Part shown: in pieces, positions 7,815-16,935 of the stretch | Numbering within the stretch: position 1 is the first letter of the stretch | How the letters are laid out: each line of letters starts with the position of its first letter | Program-made: the position numbers and the translations under genes | The notes under the pieces: model-generated | Databases searched by the model: none | Seen by the model: only the letters and a program-made list of their open reading frames with translations | Told to the model about the DNA's origin: nothing | From: Rheinheimera pacifica | Lineage (GTDB): Bacteria; Pseudomonadota; Gammaproteobacteria; Enterobacterales; Alteromonadaceae | DNA: 64,000 nucleotides | Reading direction: 5' to 3' | Assembly: GCF_900108485.1 (NCBI RefSeq) | Contig: NZ_FNXF01000004.1 | Span: forward strand, 186,001 to 250,000

Positions 7815-8918
7815 ATGCTGTCCAGTTTTGCTGTATTAACTGCCATCTTGTTGTTACTTACCCTGTTACCTCTTAGCCGCATTAAACACTGGTTAGTACG
7901 TGGGCTGGATTTCCCCCGTCTGCAGCTGGCGGTGCTCAGTGGCCTGTTATTGGTTATGCAACTGGCCATGCTTGATGTAACGCAGGGAGCCAGCCAGGTG
8001 TTGATATTACTGAATCTGGGCTGTCTTGCTGTACAGGCCTGGTGGATTTGGCCGTATACCCGCTTACACCGCACAGAAGTACCGTTAACCAAAGCTGCCA
8101 GCGCCAACAGGCAAACAGTGTCAATAATTACGGCTAATGTATTGATGACAAACCGTAATGCGCCAGCCCTTATTGAGCTGGTACAGCAACATAAACCTGA
8201 TGTACTGGTAACGCTGGAGTCTGATCTGTGGTGGCAGCAGCAACTGGATACGCTAAGCATTGATTACCCGCACAGCATCAAGTGTCCGCTGGACAACTTA
8301 TATGGCATGCATGTGTATTCACGTTTACCGCTGCACAATGGCGCAGTACAGTTTTTAGTTGAGCCGGATGTGCCTTCTATTCATGCCGAGGTAGAGCTAA
8401 GCCGCGGCCTGCGGGTAGTGATGCATTTTGTTCATCCGGCGCCGCCAAGCCCAACCGAAAATGAAAGTTCTTCTGAGCGCGATGCAGAGCTGCTGGTACT
8501 GGCCGTTAGTGTGGCGCAGTGTAAGCAACCGCTGATTGTTACCGGTGATCTGAATGACGTTGCCTGGTCAGAAACAACTCGTTTATTTCGCAAAGTAAGT
8601 GGTTTAGTCGATCCACGTATCGGGCGGGGCATGTTTAATAGTTTTCATGCCGCTTACCCTTTTGTTCGCTGGCCATTGGATCACCTGTTTCACAGCCGGC
8701 ACTTTAGTTTACAGCAAATAAAGCGTTTACCTAATATAGGTTCAGACCACTTTCCGCTGTTAATCACCTTATCTTTGGAAGAAGAAACCACCGGTGAGCA
8801 AACCGTAACGCTTGAACCGGACGATATGCAGCTGGTTAAAAGTGATTTAGCTGAGCAGGCAGTATTACCAGAGCAAGTGCACCGGCCGGAGCGTTCTGCC
8901 GGTGCACCAGTGGCTTAG
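7815..8918 (+). CDS. Membrane-anchored endonuclease/exonuclease/phosphatase family protein
   Basis: 367 aa. The first 95 residues hold about three hydrophobic helices, then an EEP (DNase I-like) domain: IITANVLMTN, PDVLVTLESD (metal-binding Glu), VVMHFVHP, VTGDLNDVAWS (catalytic Asp/Asn) and the last motif IGSDHFPL (catalytic His). The domain should face the periplasm. Proteins of this form hydrolyse phosphodiesters or phosphoinositide-like substrates, but the substrate here is unknown. The acidic C-terminal tail after residue 315 is unusual and low in similarity. The stop codon overlaps that of the convergent next gene. Confidence 0.87.
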   Translation: MLSSFAVLTAILLLLTLLPLSRIKHWLVRGLDFPRLQLAVLSGLLLVMQLAMLDVTQGASQVLILLNLGCLAVQAWWIWPYTRLHRTEVPLTKAASANRQTVSIITANVLMTNRNAPALIELVQQHKPDVLVTLESDLWWQQQLDTLSIDYPHSIKCPLDNLYGMHVYSRLPLHNGAVQFLVEPDVPSIHAEVELSRGLRVVMHFVHPAPPSPTENESSSERDAELLVLAVSVAQCKQPLIVTGDLNDVAWSETTRLFRKVSGLVDPRIGRGMFNSFHAAYPFVRWPLDHLFHSRHFSLQQIKRLPNIGSDHFPLLITLSLEEETTGEQTVTLEPDDMQLVKSDLAEQAVLPEQVHRPERSAGAPVA

Positions 8919-9325
8919 TTAGTTAACATCCAGCCGTTTTCTGTCATGCGTAAAGTCAGGGTTTGTTGTTTTACCTGATATTTGTCTCCGGCTTTAAAAT
9001 CGCCGTATTGCAGCTTTAACATACCGGCAGACATGCCGGTTACCATTTTTTCCAGTGGGTTGCCGGGCTGTTCGGTTTGCTCGTTCATAAAAGCAGCAAA
9101 AGACTTTTTAAACGCAATATTGTAAGCCACCTCTGCGGTGTAGTGCTTATCACTGTCCGACCAGCCATTAAGCTTCTTTACGTCGTTAATATCCATTAAG
9201 CCAGCATATCTGGCATCATACTGCTGTTGTAGCAGTTGTTTCAGTTTAGTCTCGCCCGGGGTGTCAGAGCAGGCAGTTAATGCAACAGCCAACAGGATGG
9301 CGGTCAGGCTACTGATAATTTTCAT
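8915..9325 (-). CDS. Hypothetical lipoprotein
   Basis: 136 aa if started at the ATG at 9325, which has AAAGAG a few bases upstream; a GTG two codons earlier is possible. The signal peptide ends in a lipobox (ALTACSD), so the mature protein starts at a lipidated cysteine. No known domain was recognised. The body is a mixed alpha/beta pattern with lysine-rich stretches and ends in MTENGWML, as is common in small DUF lipoproteins. It shares four bases with the convergent EEP gene. Confidence 0.7.
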   Translation of the reverse strand: MKIISSLTAILLAVALTACSDTPGETKLKQLLQQQYDARYAGLMDINDVKKLNGWSDSDKHYTAEVAYNIAFKKSFAAFMNEQTEQPGNPLEKMVTGMSAGMLKLQYGDFKAGDKYQVKQQTLTLRMTENGWMLTN

Positions 9326-9431
9326 AATCACTCTTTAAGCTAAAAATAACTGTGGCGATTATGATACAAAACGCCGCACTGCGGCTAGTGGCCGCCCGTT
9401 ATATTCGCCGCGGCCTTGTGCCAGCCACGTA

Positions 9432-10265
9432 TTAATCGTCCATAAAGCGCTCAGTTGTAACGTTGTTACGGTAGATAGTGGTAAAAGTGTTGCTGTCGAT
9501 CTTTGTCCACTTATCACTGACATTATCCAGTGGCTCTGATACCACTATAGTACTGCCAGACGGAATTCGTGGTTTGGAGTCGTCAAATTCTGCCAGGCAG
9601 CTGGCGTCTGTTGACACAAACTGCGTCATGGGCGCCTCGTTATGTGAGTATCGCAGCGTATAAAGCTTATGGCCGTCAGAGATAGCACAGGACAGGTTTA
9701 GTACCCCTTTTTTATCAATCTGATTTAACGTTTGCAGTACTTCTGCCACCATTTTTTGCATCGCTGCTTTGGGGTTTTCCACTAAGCCATAAGTGAGTGC
9801 CAGCAAAAAGAATGTTTCACTGTCTGTAGTGCCCTGTAAGTGCGGGTACAACTTTGGCGCAATTTTCAGTTGCAGCTGGCGGCGCAACTTAGGAAAGTGG
9901 CTGACATGGCCATTGTGCTGAAACAACCAGTTTTTATAACTAAATGGATGGCAATTGCTACGCTGGATATCTCCTGTGGTGGTGGCTCTGATATGTGCCA
10001 TAAAGGTATGAGATTTAACCTGATGACATAAATTATTCAAGTTGGTATTGTGCCAGGCGGGTAAATCATCTTTAAACAGGCCCGGGCTGGCGCGTTTGTC
10101 ATACCAGCCAATACCAAAGCCGTCACCATTCGTGCTTAGTCGCTGGCCGCTGTTAGTGTAATTCATCTGGCTATGCCGGCTTTGTACTACCAGCGAATGG
10201 TCGGGTTTGGTAACCAGAGTATCCAGATAGATTGGTTTACCGGTATAGGCTATCCATCGGCACAT
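9432..10265 (-). CDS. Class II glutamine amidotransferase, YafJ/EgtC-like
   Basis: 277 aa. The catalytic Cys is residue 2 (MCRWIAYTGKP), exposed after removal of Met, as in Ntn-type amidotransferases. Other GATase II marks are NGDGFGIGWY, MAHIRATTTG, the NCHPFSYKNWLFQHNG oxyanion and His region, and TDSETFFLL. The N-terminal pattern MCR-x-x-A-x-x-G-x-P-x-x-L resembles EgtC, a gamma-glutamyl amidohydrolase, more than glutamine synthetase-type enzymes. It overlaps the upstream RimK-family gene by 16 bases, so the pair is one operon. A joint role in adding and removing glutamyl groups is plausible but not shown. Confidence 0.88.
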   Translation of the reverse strand: MCRWIAYTGKPIYLDTLVTKPDHSLVVQSRHSQMNYTNSGQRLSTNGDGFGIGWYDKRASPGLFKDDLPAWHNTNLNNLCHQVKSHTFMAHIRATTTGDIQRSNCHPFSYKNWLFQHNGHVSHFPKLRRQLQLKIAPKLYPHLQGTTDSETFFLLALTYGLVENPKAAMQKMVAEVLQTLNQIDKKGVLNLSCAISDGHKLYTLRYSHNEAPMTQFVSTDASCLAEFDDSKPRIPSGSTIVVSEPLDNVSDKWTKIDSNTFTTIYRNNVTTERFMDD

Positions 10266-11203
10266 AAGATACCTCGCGGAGATTCCAGTACCCGGGCGCT
10301 GCTAAAGCGCTGTTCATAAAAACCATGTACCTGCGACACGGCAAAATCAATAATGGCATCAGCAATGTTAATGCCGGTTATCTTCTCAATGCCCTGCTCA
10401 CCGGTAAAGTCGGGTGATACATTAATTTCCAGTAACAACGGCCCCTGGTTAGAGCGAACAAAATCCACGCCGGAGACATTGATACCAATAGATGCCGTGG
10501 CAGATAACACCATCTGCTCTTCGGCTGCGGTTAGCTTATAAGGTTCAGAGCAGCCACCCAGCGCAACATTTGATCTGAAATCGCCATCCTGTGAGCGGCG
10601 GCACATGCTGGCTACTACTTTACCGCCAACGACAAAAGCTCTGATATCAGTGCCGGCAGCTTCTGCGACAAAGCGCTGAATAATGTAGGACGCGCCTAAC
10701 TGGCTGAACGTTCTGACGATGTTATCCATCTCTTTTAAGCTGTTTACCAGAAAAATACCGGTGCCTTCGGTGCTTTCAATCAGCTTAATAATCATCGGCA
10801 TACCGATAACTTTAGCCAATTGGCGAAAACCATGTGGCGTGTAGGCAATGCCGGTTGCGGGGAAGGGCAAGCCCCTGGCCAGCAGGTACTGCAAACACTT
10901 TAATTTGTCGCGGCCCAGCCGCAGCGCAGCAGGTGATTCGCTAACGTAAGTGCGGCCGCAAATAAATTGCTGTAATACGTTAGTGCCGTAATCCGTAAAG
11001 TTAACATTTAAGCGCGGGATAATAGCGTCGAAGGTTTTGGTAATGTCTTTGTCGCGCCAGCAAATAGTGGGTTTGTCGGTATCCAGCACCATACTGATGT
11101 CACGGATATTATATAACTCAGCAGTATGGCCTTTGGCCCGTGCCGCTTCCAGCAGCCGATGATCATCTTTCTCCTGATCGGTCGATAAAATACAAATATT
11201 CAC
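10250..11203 (-). CDS. RimK-family ATP-grasp alpha-L-glutamate ligase
   Basis: 317 aa, similar in length and order of motifs to E. coli RimK, which adds glutamate residues to the C-terminus of ribosomal protein S6. Visible are FDAIIPRLNVNFTDYGT, the RDKLKCLQYLLARGL start of the ATP-grasp, MPMIIKLIESTEGTGIFLV (phosphate-binding loop), YIIQRFVAEAAGTDIRAFVVGG, RRSQDGDFRSN and the metal-binding LLEINVSPDF. The acceptor substrate cannot be told. It is the first gene of an operon with the YafJ/EgtC-like amidotransferase and is divergent from an AsnO-like gene, a grouping that suggests work on glutamate-containing peptides. Confidence 0.88.
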   Translation of the reverse strand: MNICILSTDQEKDDHRLLEAARAKGHTAELYNIRDISMVLDTDKPTICWRDKDITKTFDAIIPRLNVNFTDYGTNVLQQFICGRTYVSESPAALRLGRDKLKCLQYLLARGLPFPATGIAYTPHGFRQLAKVIGMPMIIKLIESTEGTGIFLVNSLKEMDNIVRTFSQLGASYIIQRFVAEAAGTDIRAFVVGGKVVASMCRRSQDGDFRSNVALGGCSEPYKLTAAEEQMVLSATASIGINVSGVDFVRSNQGPLLLEINVSPDFTGEQGIEKITGINIADAIIDFAVSQVHGFYEQRFSSARVLESPRGILCADG

Positions 11204-11421
11204 GTCAACTAAACCTCGGCAATTGTTGATTAAAAGTTAAGTGTAGCACAAGAAAATTGGTGTATTGCCCGGTAAGGGCCGCCAATTAAGGCTACACTTA
11301 AAAAGTCTGCATTAGGTTGGCTTAAGGTCAAAGCCTGATGATGTTGTCAGATATGCTGAAATTCAGGGCAGTTTGGGCTGGTTTTACCCGCTGCCGTAAG
11401 CAATTAATGCAGAGGATAAGT

Positions 11422-13191
11422 ATGTGTGGAATAGCAGGAGAAATTAGTTTTCAGGGTAAGGCATCAACGCATTATGTTGATGCGATGTTAGATGTGTTGG
11501 CAGTGCGTGGGCCAGATGGCAGGGGCCTGGCAGCACAGGGGAATGTTTGTTTTGGCCACCAGCGGCTTAAAGTTATTGATTTAACTGCGGCCGGGGCACA
11601 GCCAATGCATGATGCCGCGCTTGGGTTAACCATAGTGTTTAATGGTTGTATTTATAATTACAAAGCCCTGCGCCACGAGTTGGAGCAATTGGGGCATCAG
11701 TTTTTTTCTACCAGTGATACCGAAGTTATTTTAAAAGCCTACGCCCAGTGGCAAGAGCACTGTATGGCGCGGTTTAATGGTATGTTTGCTTTTGCCATCT
11801 GGCACCGCGACAGCAACAGTACCTTCTTTGCCCGCGATAGGCTGGGTATTAAGCCGTTGTATTATCACCATAACGGTAACGGGTTTTGGTTTTCATCTAC
11901 CTTACCATCATTACTAAAGTGTGCAGAAGTACCCAGCAAACTTAACCCGCGGGGTGTACATCAATATATGTCATTCCGGGCCATTATTGGCGCAGATACC
12001 TTGTTTAGCGATGTGCATAAGTTGCAGCCCGGCCATTGGATGAAGGTGAGTGCCTCAGGCGACATTCAGCAGGGCCGTTACTGGCAACTGCATAGCGACG
12101 TTGATGACAGTAACCGCCGCAGCGAACAGGATTGGCAGCAAGCGTTAAAAGAAGCGCTGTTTGCCAGTGCCAGGCGCCGGCTGGAAGCCGATGTGCCGGT
12201 GGGCGTGCTGTTATCTGGCGGGCTGGACTCATCGTTACTGGTTGGTATGCTTAGCGAGCTGGGGCAAAAGCAGCTGTATACCTTTTCTATTGGTTTTGAC
12301 AATGTGGCAGAAGAAGAGGGCAATGAGTTTAAATACTCTGACCTTATTGCCAGCCACTACGATACCCGGCACCACAAAATTTATGCCAGACATAACACCT
12401 TGCTTAAGCATTTGCGGCCCTGTATTGAGGCGATGTCAGAGCCGATGGTAAGCCATGATGTGATTGGTTTTTATTTGCTGGCCCAAGCGGTAAGCCAGCA
12501 TGTTAAGGTGGTGCAAAGCGGGCAGGGCGCTGATGAGGTATTTGCCGGTTATCACTGGTATCCGCCAATGACAAACACCACTGACAGCAATGCGGCGCAG
12601 TGCTACGCCGATGCGTATTTTTCCTGGGATGAAGCGCACTTAGCACAAGTGCTGGCGCCTGAATATTGCCGGCGAAACTATTCACTAAGCTATATTCAGC
12701 AGTATTTTGCCAGCTGTGATGACCAGTTGCCGGTAGATAAGGCGTTGCATCTGGATACCGCCGCTATGCTGGTAGATGATCCGTTAAAACGGGTAGATAA
12801 CATGACCATGGCATTTGGCCTGGAAGCGCGGGTGCCATTTTTGGATCACGAATTAGTAGAGCTGGCGTTTCAGATGCCGCACCAACTGAAATTACGTGAC
12901 GGTGGTAAGTATTTGTTAAAGCAGGTAGCCAGAGAGATTATTCCGGCCGCGGTGATTGACCGGCCCAAAGGCTATTTCCCGGTGCCGGCACTGCGCCAAA
13001 TGCAAGGTGAATATCTGCAACTGGCTAAAGAAGTATTTAGCCAGCCGGTGGCACGCCAGCGGCAATTGTTTAATATGGATTACATTGACACCATGCTGGC
13101 CCGGCCCGAACAATTCAGTGGACGCTTTGGTTCAAAATTGTGGCAGGTCACGCTATTAGAAATGTGGTTGCAACAGCATAATATTCAGTAG
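11422..13191 (+). CDS. AsnB-superfamily amidotransferase, N-acetylglutaminylglutamine amidotransferase (AsnO) type
   Basis: 589 aa from the ATG at 11422, chosen because it exposes the nucleophile Cys2 (MCGIAGEI) and has AGAGG nine bases upstream; the 28-residue longer frame from 11338 would bury it. The N-terminal GATase II domain has RGPDGRG, HQRLKVIDL and GLTIVFNGCIYNY. The C-terminal synthetase domain has the PPi loop LLSGGLDSS and the AsnO-like block SEPMVSHDV, VVQSGQGADEVFAGYHWYPP. AsnO enzymes make the osmoprotectant N-acetylglutaminylglutamine amide. The usual partner ngg (GNAT plus ATP-grasp) is not adjacent. The gene is divergent from the RimK-family ligase. Confidence 0.85.
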   Translation: MCGIAGEISFQGKASTHYVDAMLDVLAVRGPDGRGLAAQGNVCFGHQRLKVIDLTAAGAQPMHDAALGLTIVFNGCIYNYKALRHELEQLGHQFFSTSDTEVILKAYAQWQEHCMARFNGMFAFAIWHRDSNSTFFARDRLGIKPLYYHHNGNGFWFSSTLPSLLKCAEVPSKLNPRGVHQYMSFRAIIGADTLFSDVHKLQPGHWMKVSASGDIQQGRYWQLHSDVDDSNRRSEQDWQQALKEALFASARRRLEADVPVGVLLSGGLDSSLLVGMLSELGQKQLYTFSIGFDNVAEEEGNEFKYSDLIASHYDTRHHKIYARHNTLLKHLRPCIEAMSEPMVSHDVIGFYLLAQAVSQHVKVVQSGQGADEVFAGYHWYPPMTNTTDSNAAQCYADAYFSWDEAHLAQVLAPEYCRRNYSLSYIQQYFASCDDQLPVDKALHLDTAAMLVDDPLKRVDNMTMAFGLEARVPFLDHELVELAFQMPHQLKLRDGGKYLLKQVAREIIPAAVIDRPKGYFPVPALRQMQGEYLQLAKEVFSQPVARQRQLFNMDYIDTMLARPEQFSGRFGSKLWQVTLLEMWLQQHNIQ

Positions 13192-13202
13192 CCCAACAGC
13201 AA

Positions 13203-13237
13203 AGTCCCGCTAACGTTAACCGCCAGCGGGGCTTTTT
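13203..13237 (+). terminator. Rho-independent terminator after AsnO-like gene
   Basis: A stem of 9 bp including one G-T pair, AGTCCCGCT at 13203-13211 with AGCGGGGCT at 13225-13233, followed by a run of T at 13233-13237. It starts about 12 bases after the stop codon. Confidence 0.8.
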
Positions 13238-13258
13238 AAAGGCAGTTAAATTACAACC

Positions 13259-13711
13259 TTAATGGCTGGTTGCCTTTTTCAGAGAGCGCATTTCATCATG
13301 GCATTCCTGCATGGTTGCCATAGATTGCAACAACGCCGCTTCAAATTGCGGGGGCTGATTCTCTTTCAACGCAGCTCGGATTTCTTCGAGGGTTTTATCC
13401 TCAACTTCTTCCAGCTGGCTGATATAGGTATGATCTTTGTCAGACGACATAGCACCAATTACTTTGGTATACACTTTACGCGCTTCAACTGAAAAGGCAG
13501 AACCTTCTTCGCGCTTACCATCTTCCTGCACGGCAAATGGCTGTAAACGCTCTTTTACCATGCGGCGCGCATTTAACATGCGATCAAAAAACTGAGCCAG
13601 ATGCTGATCTTTAACTTTTTCCTTAGCGTCGCTGTAAAACTCAATGCCGCTGTTGAGCACCTGAATAATATCGGAAACATGCTTCATTTCTGGGGTATTT
13701 AACTGTGCCAT
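13259..13711 (-). CDS. PA2169 / DUF2383-type four-helix bundle protein
   Basis: 150 aa, all-helical. The pattern of a conserved N-terminal helix (VLNSGIEFYSDAKEKV), DQHLAQFFDRML and the later helices with EEVEDKTLEEIRAAL fits the PA2169 / DUF2383 ferritin-like family. Members of this family occur near stress and envelope genes and have no settled function. An AAGGAGA ribosome site precedes the start. The closing C-terminal helix is rich in Met, Cys and His (MATMQECHDEM), which might bind metal, but that is a guess. Confidence 0.8.
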   Translation of the reverse strand: MAQLNTPEMKHVSDIIQVLNSGIEFYSDAKEKVKDQHLAQFFDRMLNARRMVKERLQPFAVQEDGKREEGSAFSVEARKVYTKVIGAMSSDKDHTYISQLEEVEDKTLEEIRAALKENQPPQFEAALLQSMATMQECHDEMRSLKKATSH

Positions 13712-14073
13712 AGTTAGGTTCTCCTTAATTAAGTGAAAAACTTCAGCGGTAACCCGTATTGGTCAACCGGTGGTGAACATGTCCAGGCAGCAGGACAATA
13801 GTACCGGTGCAGTATGTGGGCCAGGCTGAGAAATAAGCCCAAGAGAACAAAGGAATTCTATTTAGTTAATTGATTAGTATGGCTTTATTTTATGCCCCAC
13901 TGAGCGCAGGAAAGCTGGCTGTTAAGGCCTGGCCAAAACAAGCAACAGCATTAATTTCATATTTTAATTAACAAATAGGTAATTTTTACCTCCAAGTTGC
14001 CTGCGCTTTGCTATTGGGCTAAGGTGCCGCACAGGTTACAACAGCCGGTGGTTATAAGATTAAAGAGGTCGTT
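13712..14073. other. Intergenic region upstream of Tas-like reductase
   Basis: About 362 bases with no ORF that has both a start and a ribosome site. It contains AT-rich patches near 13860-13895 and 13948-13990 that could hold promoters for the two divergent neighbours. I see no clear hairpin, repeat or RNA motif. Confidence 0.4.
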
Positions 14074-15126
14074 ATGCAATATTCCGTTTTGGGCAGCAGC
14101 AAGCTTAAGATATCAAGAGTGTGTTTAGGCAGTATGACCTGGGGTTGTCAGAACAACCAAGCCGATGCTGATGCCCAGCTTAACTACGCGCTGGCACAGG
14201 GCGTTAATTTTATTGATACCGCTGAAATGTACGCCATTCCGCCTACGGCCGATACCTATGGCAGCACAGAGCGTATTATAGGTGACTGGCTTAGCCGTAA
14301 CCACAGCAAACGCAGCGATATTGTGCTGGCAAGTAAAATGGCAGGTAATGGCCTGATGCACGTGCGCGGTGGCGGCGATATGACACCGGCTACCTTGTTG
14401 CAAGCGGTAGATGCCTCACTGCAACGCTTACAAACCGACTATCTCGACTTATATCAATTGCACTGGCCTAACCGGGTGTCGCCGCATTTTGGTAAGCACC
14501 GGGTTGGCCGTATTGGGTTTTCTGCCGTTAACGGCGAGCAACAAACTGAACAGATGCTGGGTTTGCTGCATGCGCTGGATAACTGTGTAAAGGCCGGTAA
14601 AATCCGCTTTTGTGGGCTGTCAAACGAAACACCCTGGGGTATCAGCCAATACCTTAGCCTCAGCGCAGAGAACAATTTACCCCGCATGGTATCTATTCAG
14701 AATGAATTCAGCCCGTTGCATACCAAAGACTGGCCCTATTTAATTGAGCAGTGTGTACATGAAAACATCGCCTATTTACCCTGGTCGCCGTTGGCTGGCG
14801 GTGCTTTAAGCGGTAAATATCTTAATGGTGCCCGCCCGCAGGGCACTCGCTGGAGTATGCTGCAGCGCAACGGTTTGTTTCGTGATACGCCACAGTCAAA
14901 CAGCGCAATTGCGGCTTTTACTGCATTGGCGCACAGCCATAGTATGTCAGCGCCTGCACTGGCACTGGCCTGGATTAACCAGGTAGATGGCGTTAGCTCT
15001 ACCATTATCGGTGCTACCAGCATGGCCCAGCTGCAGCAGAATATAGCGGCATTTGCACTGCCACTAACCGACGCTGTGTTGGATGATATGGCGTTGTTTT
15101 TACAGCAATACCCGGCACCGTTTTAG
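14074..15126 (+). CDS. Aldo/keto reductase, Tas-like
   Basis: 350 aa NADPH-dependent oxidoreductase with the (beta/alpha)8 aldo-keto reductase fold. Catalytic tetrad parts are visible: Asp and Tyr in FIDTAEMYAIPP, Lys in LASKMAG and His in LDLYQLHWPNR. The wording of the EMY-PP segment and of the tail (SSTIIGATSMAQLQQNI) resembles E. coli Tas. Tas-like enzymes have broad carbonyl substrates and no agreed physiological role. The start follows AAAGAGG. It is likely monocistronic, with a separate leader before the next gene. Confidence 0.9.
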   Translation: MQYSVLGSSKLKISRVCLGSMTWGCQNNQADADAQLNYALAQGVNFIDTAEMYAIPPTADTYGSTERIIGDWLSRNHSKRSDIVLASKMAGNGLMHVRGGGDMTPATLLQAVDASLQRLQTDYLDLYQLHWPNRVSPHFGKHRVGRIGFSAVNGEQQTEQMLGLLHALDNCVKAGKIRFCGLSNETPWGISQYLSLSAENNLPRMVSIQNEFSPLHTKDWPYLIEQCVHENIAYLPWSPLAGGALSGKYLNGARPQGTRWSMLQRNGLFRDTPQSNSAIAAFTALAHSHSMSAPALALAWINQVDGVSSTIIGATSMAQLQQNIAAFALPLTDAVLDDMALFLQQYPAPF

Positions 15127-15378
15127 CATTGAAACCGCACCGGCTGTTGTTTGGGGCAGGTGCTCAGCAAAGCATTTTTATTAAACCGTTAGCGGTATTT
15201 GGTACCCAGCACTGCTACTAACAAGGGAGGGAGCAGTAGCAATACAGGCGAAACATATATGAAGCCGGACTGCGGCAAATGTCGCCGCTAAACAGCAACC
15301 TGGCGCTTGGCGGTGTTCTGCTAATGTTCCGATAGTATATACTGGCCGCCTTTTACATTTACCCGTCGCCGGAGAATT

Positions 15379-16587
15379 ATGACAGGCGTTACCAAGGCTG
15401 CGGCGTCTTTAGCTGCAGCACCTGCTGCACTGGCCCTGCCGGTGGTTGGGGCGGTTAGTTTTGTGCATTTGCTAAACGATCTGATCCAGGCGGTATTACC
15501 GGCTATTTATCCGATGTTAAAACAGCAGTATCTGCTGAGTTTTGCCCAGATTGGCCTGATCACGCTGATTTTTCAAATCACCGCGTCGCTGTTACAGCCC
15601 GCTGTAGGCTTTTATACCGACAAACACCCTAAACCGGGCTTATTGCCGCTTGGCATGGTATTTACGCTGTTGGGTCTGGCTATGCTGAGTATGGTAAACA
15701 GCTTTAGCATGTTGCTGCTGGCATCAGCGATGATTGGCCTGGGTTCATCTACCTTTCACCCTGAAGCATCAAGGGTGGCCCGTATGGCCTCCGGTGGCCG
15801 TTATGGCCTGGCGCAGGCGGTGTTTCAGGTGGGCGGCAATGCCGGTTCGGCGCTCGGGCCACTGTTAGCGGCACTGATTATTATTCCGCGCGGCCAGGGC
15901 AGCATAGGTTGGTTTTGTCTGTTTGCCATTGTCGGCATTATTGTGCTGCAGCGGGTTAGCCGTTGGGTTATTGCCTCACATGCCTCGGCGCACAAGCGCA
16001 GCAGCGTAGTTGCAGATAACGGTTTATCGCCACGGCAAACCAAACAGGCGTTGCTGGTATTGGCACTGCTGGTGTTTTCCAAGTATGTGTATATGACTTG
16101 CCTGAGTAATTTTTATACCTTTTATCTGATTGAAAAATTTGCCGTGTCGGTTGCCGACTCGCAGTTATTTTTATTTCTGTTTCTGGCCGCTGTAGCAGTG
16201 GGCACCGTAATAGGCGGCCCGGTGGGCGACAGAATTGGCCGCAAACCGGTGATCTGGGTATCTATTTTAGGCGCAGCACCGCTAACCTTGTTGTTGCCCT
16301 ACAGCAATCTGTTTGGTGTAGCGGTACTGACAGTGCTGATAGGCTTGGTAATGTCGTCGGCGTTTTCTGCCATTATCGTGTTTGCACAAGAGCTGGTACC
16401 GGGCAATATCGGTATGATCTCAGGTATTTTTTACGGCATGATGTTTGGCTTTAGCGGTATTGCCGCCGCGGTGCTGGGCATCCTGGCCGACGCCACCAGC
16501 ATTACCTACATTTTTAAGCTTTGTGCCTGGTTGCCGCTATTGGGCATGCTGGCAGTATGGCTGCCGGATATGCGCCGCAGCCAGTGA
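15379..16587 (+). CDS. fsr: Fosmidomycin resistance-type MFS transporter (Fsr)
   Basis: 402-aa inner-membrane major facilitator with 12 predicted helices. The N-terminal stretches VHLLNDLIQAVLPAIYPMLK and SFAQIGLITLIFQ, the FHPEASRVARMASGGRYGLAQ segment between helices 4 and 5, and the second-half loop GPVGDRIGRKPVIW match the Fsr family closely. E. coli Fsr exports fosmidomycin; the natural substrate is unclear. The central loop (SHASAHKRSSV) is short, as in Fsr. The start is preceded by GGAG. Confidence 0.92.
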   Translation: MTGVTKAAASLAAAPAALALPVVGAVSFVHLLNDLIQAVLPAIYPMLKQQYLLSFAQIGLITLIFQITASLLQPAVGFYTDKHPKPGLLPLGMVFTLLGLAMLSMVNSFSMLLLASAMIGLGSSTFHPEASRVARMASGGRYGLAQAVFQVGGNAGSALGPLLAALIIIPRGQGSIGWFCLFAIVGIIVLQRVSRWVIASHASAHKRSSVVADNGLSPRQTKQALLVLALLVFSKYVYMTCLSNFYTFYLIEKFAVSVADSQLFLFLFLAAVAVGTVIGGPVGDRIGRKPVIWVSILGAAPLTLLLPYSNLFGVAVLTVLIGLVMSSAFSAIIVFAQELVPGNIGMISGIFYGMMFGFSGIAAAVLGILADATSITYIFKLCAWLPLLGMLAVWLPDMRRSQ

Positions 16588-16652
16588 TGCCGTTACTTAT
16601 GCAACTGTCATTTTGCCTTGCAAGACGGTAACCGGAGTCGTTAAAAAATAAC

Positions 16653-16679
16653 TTGTCAATTTGTAATTATTTGTATAGC
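16653..16679 (+). promoter_or_regulatory. Possible promoter ahead of the c-di-GMP riboswitch
   Basis: TTGTCA at 16653-16658 and TATAGC at 16674-16679 with a 15-base spacer, so only a moderate match to the housekeeping consensus. It would start transcripts some 40 bases before the riboswitch. Alternative promoters in this AT-rich stretch cannot be excluded. Confidence 0.35.
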
Positions 16680-16728
16680 TTCAGCGTGTTCAGCTTGAGT
16701 TCACACTTTGTTAAGTGCTTCTTCACAG

Positions 16729-16837
16729 GCTAAGACAATTAAAGGGCAAACTGTACCGAAAGGGCAGGACGCAAAGCTACTGATCTAAAAACTTTTCTAT
16801 GAAAAGTGCATGATGGCAGTGGTTGCATTCGCTTAGC
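16729..16837 (+). promoter_or_regulatory. Cyclic di-GMP-I (GEMM-I) riboswitch
   Basis: The conserved core of GEMM-I is present in order: GGGCAAAC at 16744-16751, a GAAA tetraloop at 16758-16761 closed by CC/GG, GGACGCAAAGC at 16767-16777, then the second helix (GCTACTG with CAGTGGT at 16817-16823) carrying a hairpin ACTTTTC/GAAAAGT at 16790-16807, and the closing GGTTGC. The outer strands GCTAAG (16729-16734) and CTTAGC (16832-16837) pair perfectly. It lies about 100 bases before the first gene of a three-gene operon. A hairpin GTTTTC/GAAAAC at 16882-16909 between aptamer and ribosome site could be part of the switch. On or off behaviour is not evident from sequence. Confidence 0.87.
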
Positions 16838-16935
16838 TATGTATCTTGGATATATTTCAAACAACCTTTGATAAAAAGGATGTTTTCTAAGCAGTTTCCC
16901 CTTGAAAACAGGCCATGAATTATTTTGAGGGAAAT

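Noticed and set aside
11338-11421. Upstream extension of the AsnO-like protein by 28 residues
   Set aside because: It would place the catalytic Cys at residue 30, while the family needs it at position 2, and the ATG at 11422 has its own AGAGG.
15258-15290. A 10-codon ORF with a C-x-x-C pattern before fsr
   Set aside because: Too short, no ribosome site, and no coupling to fsr.
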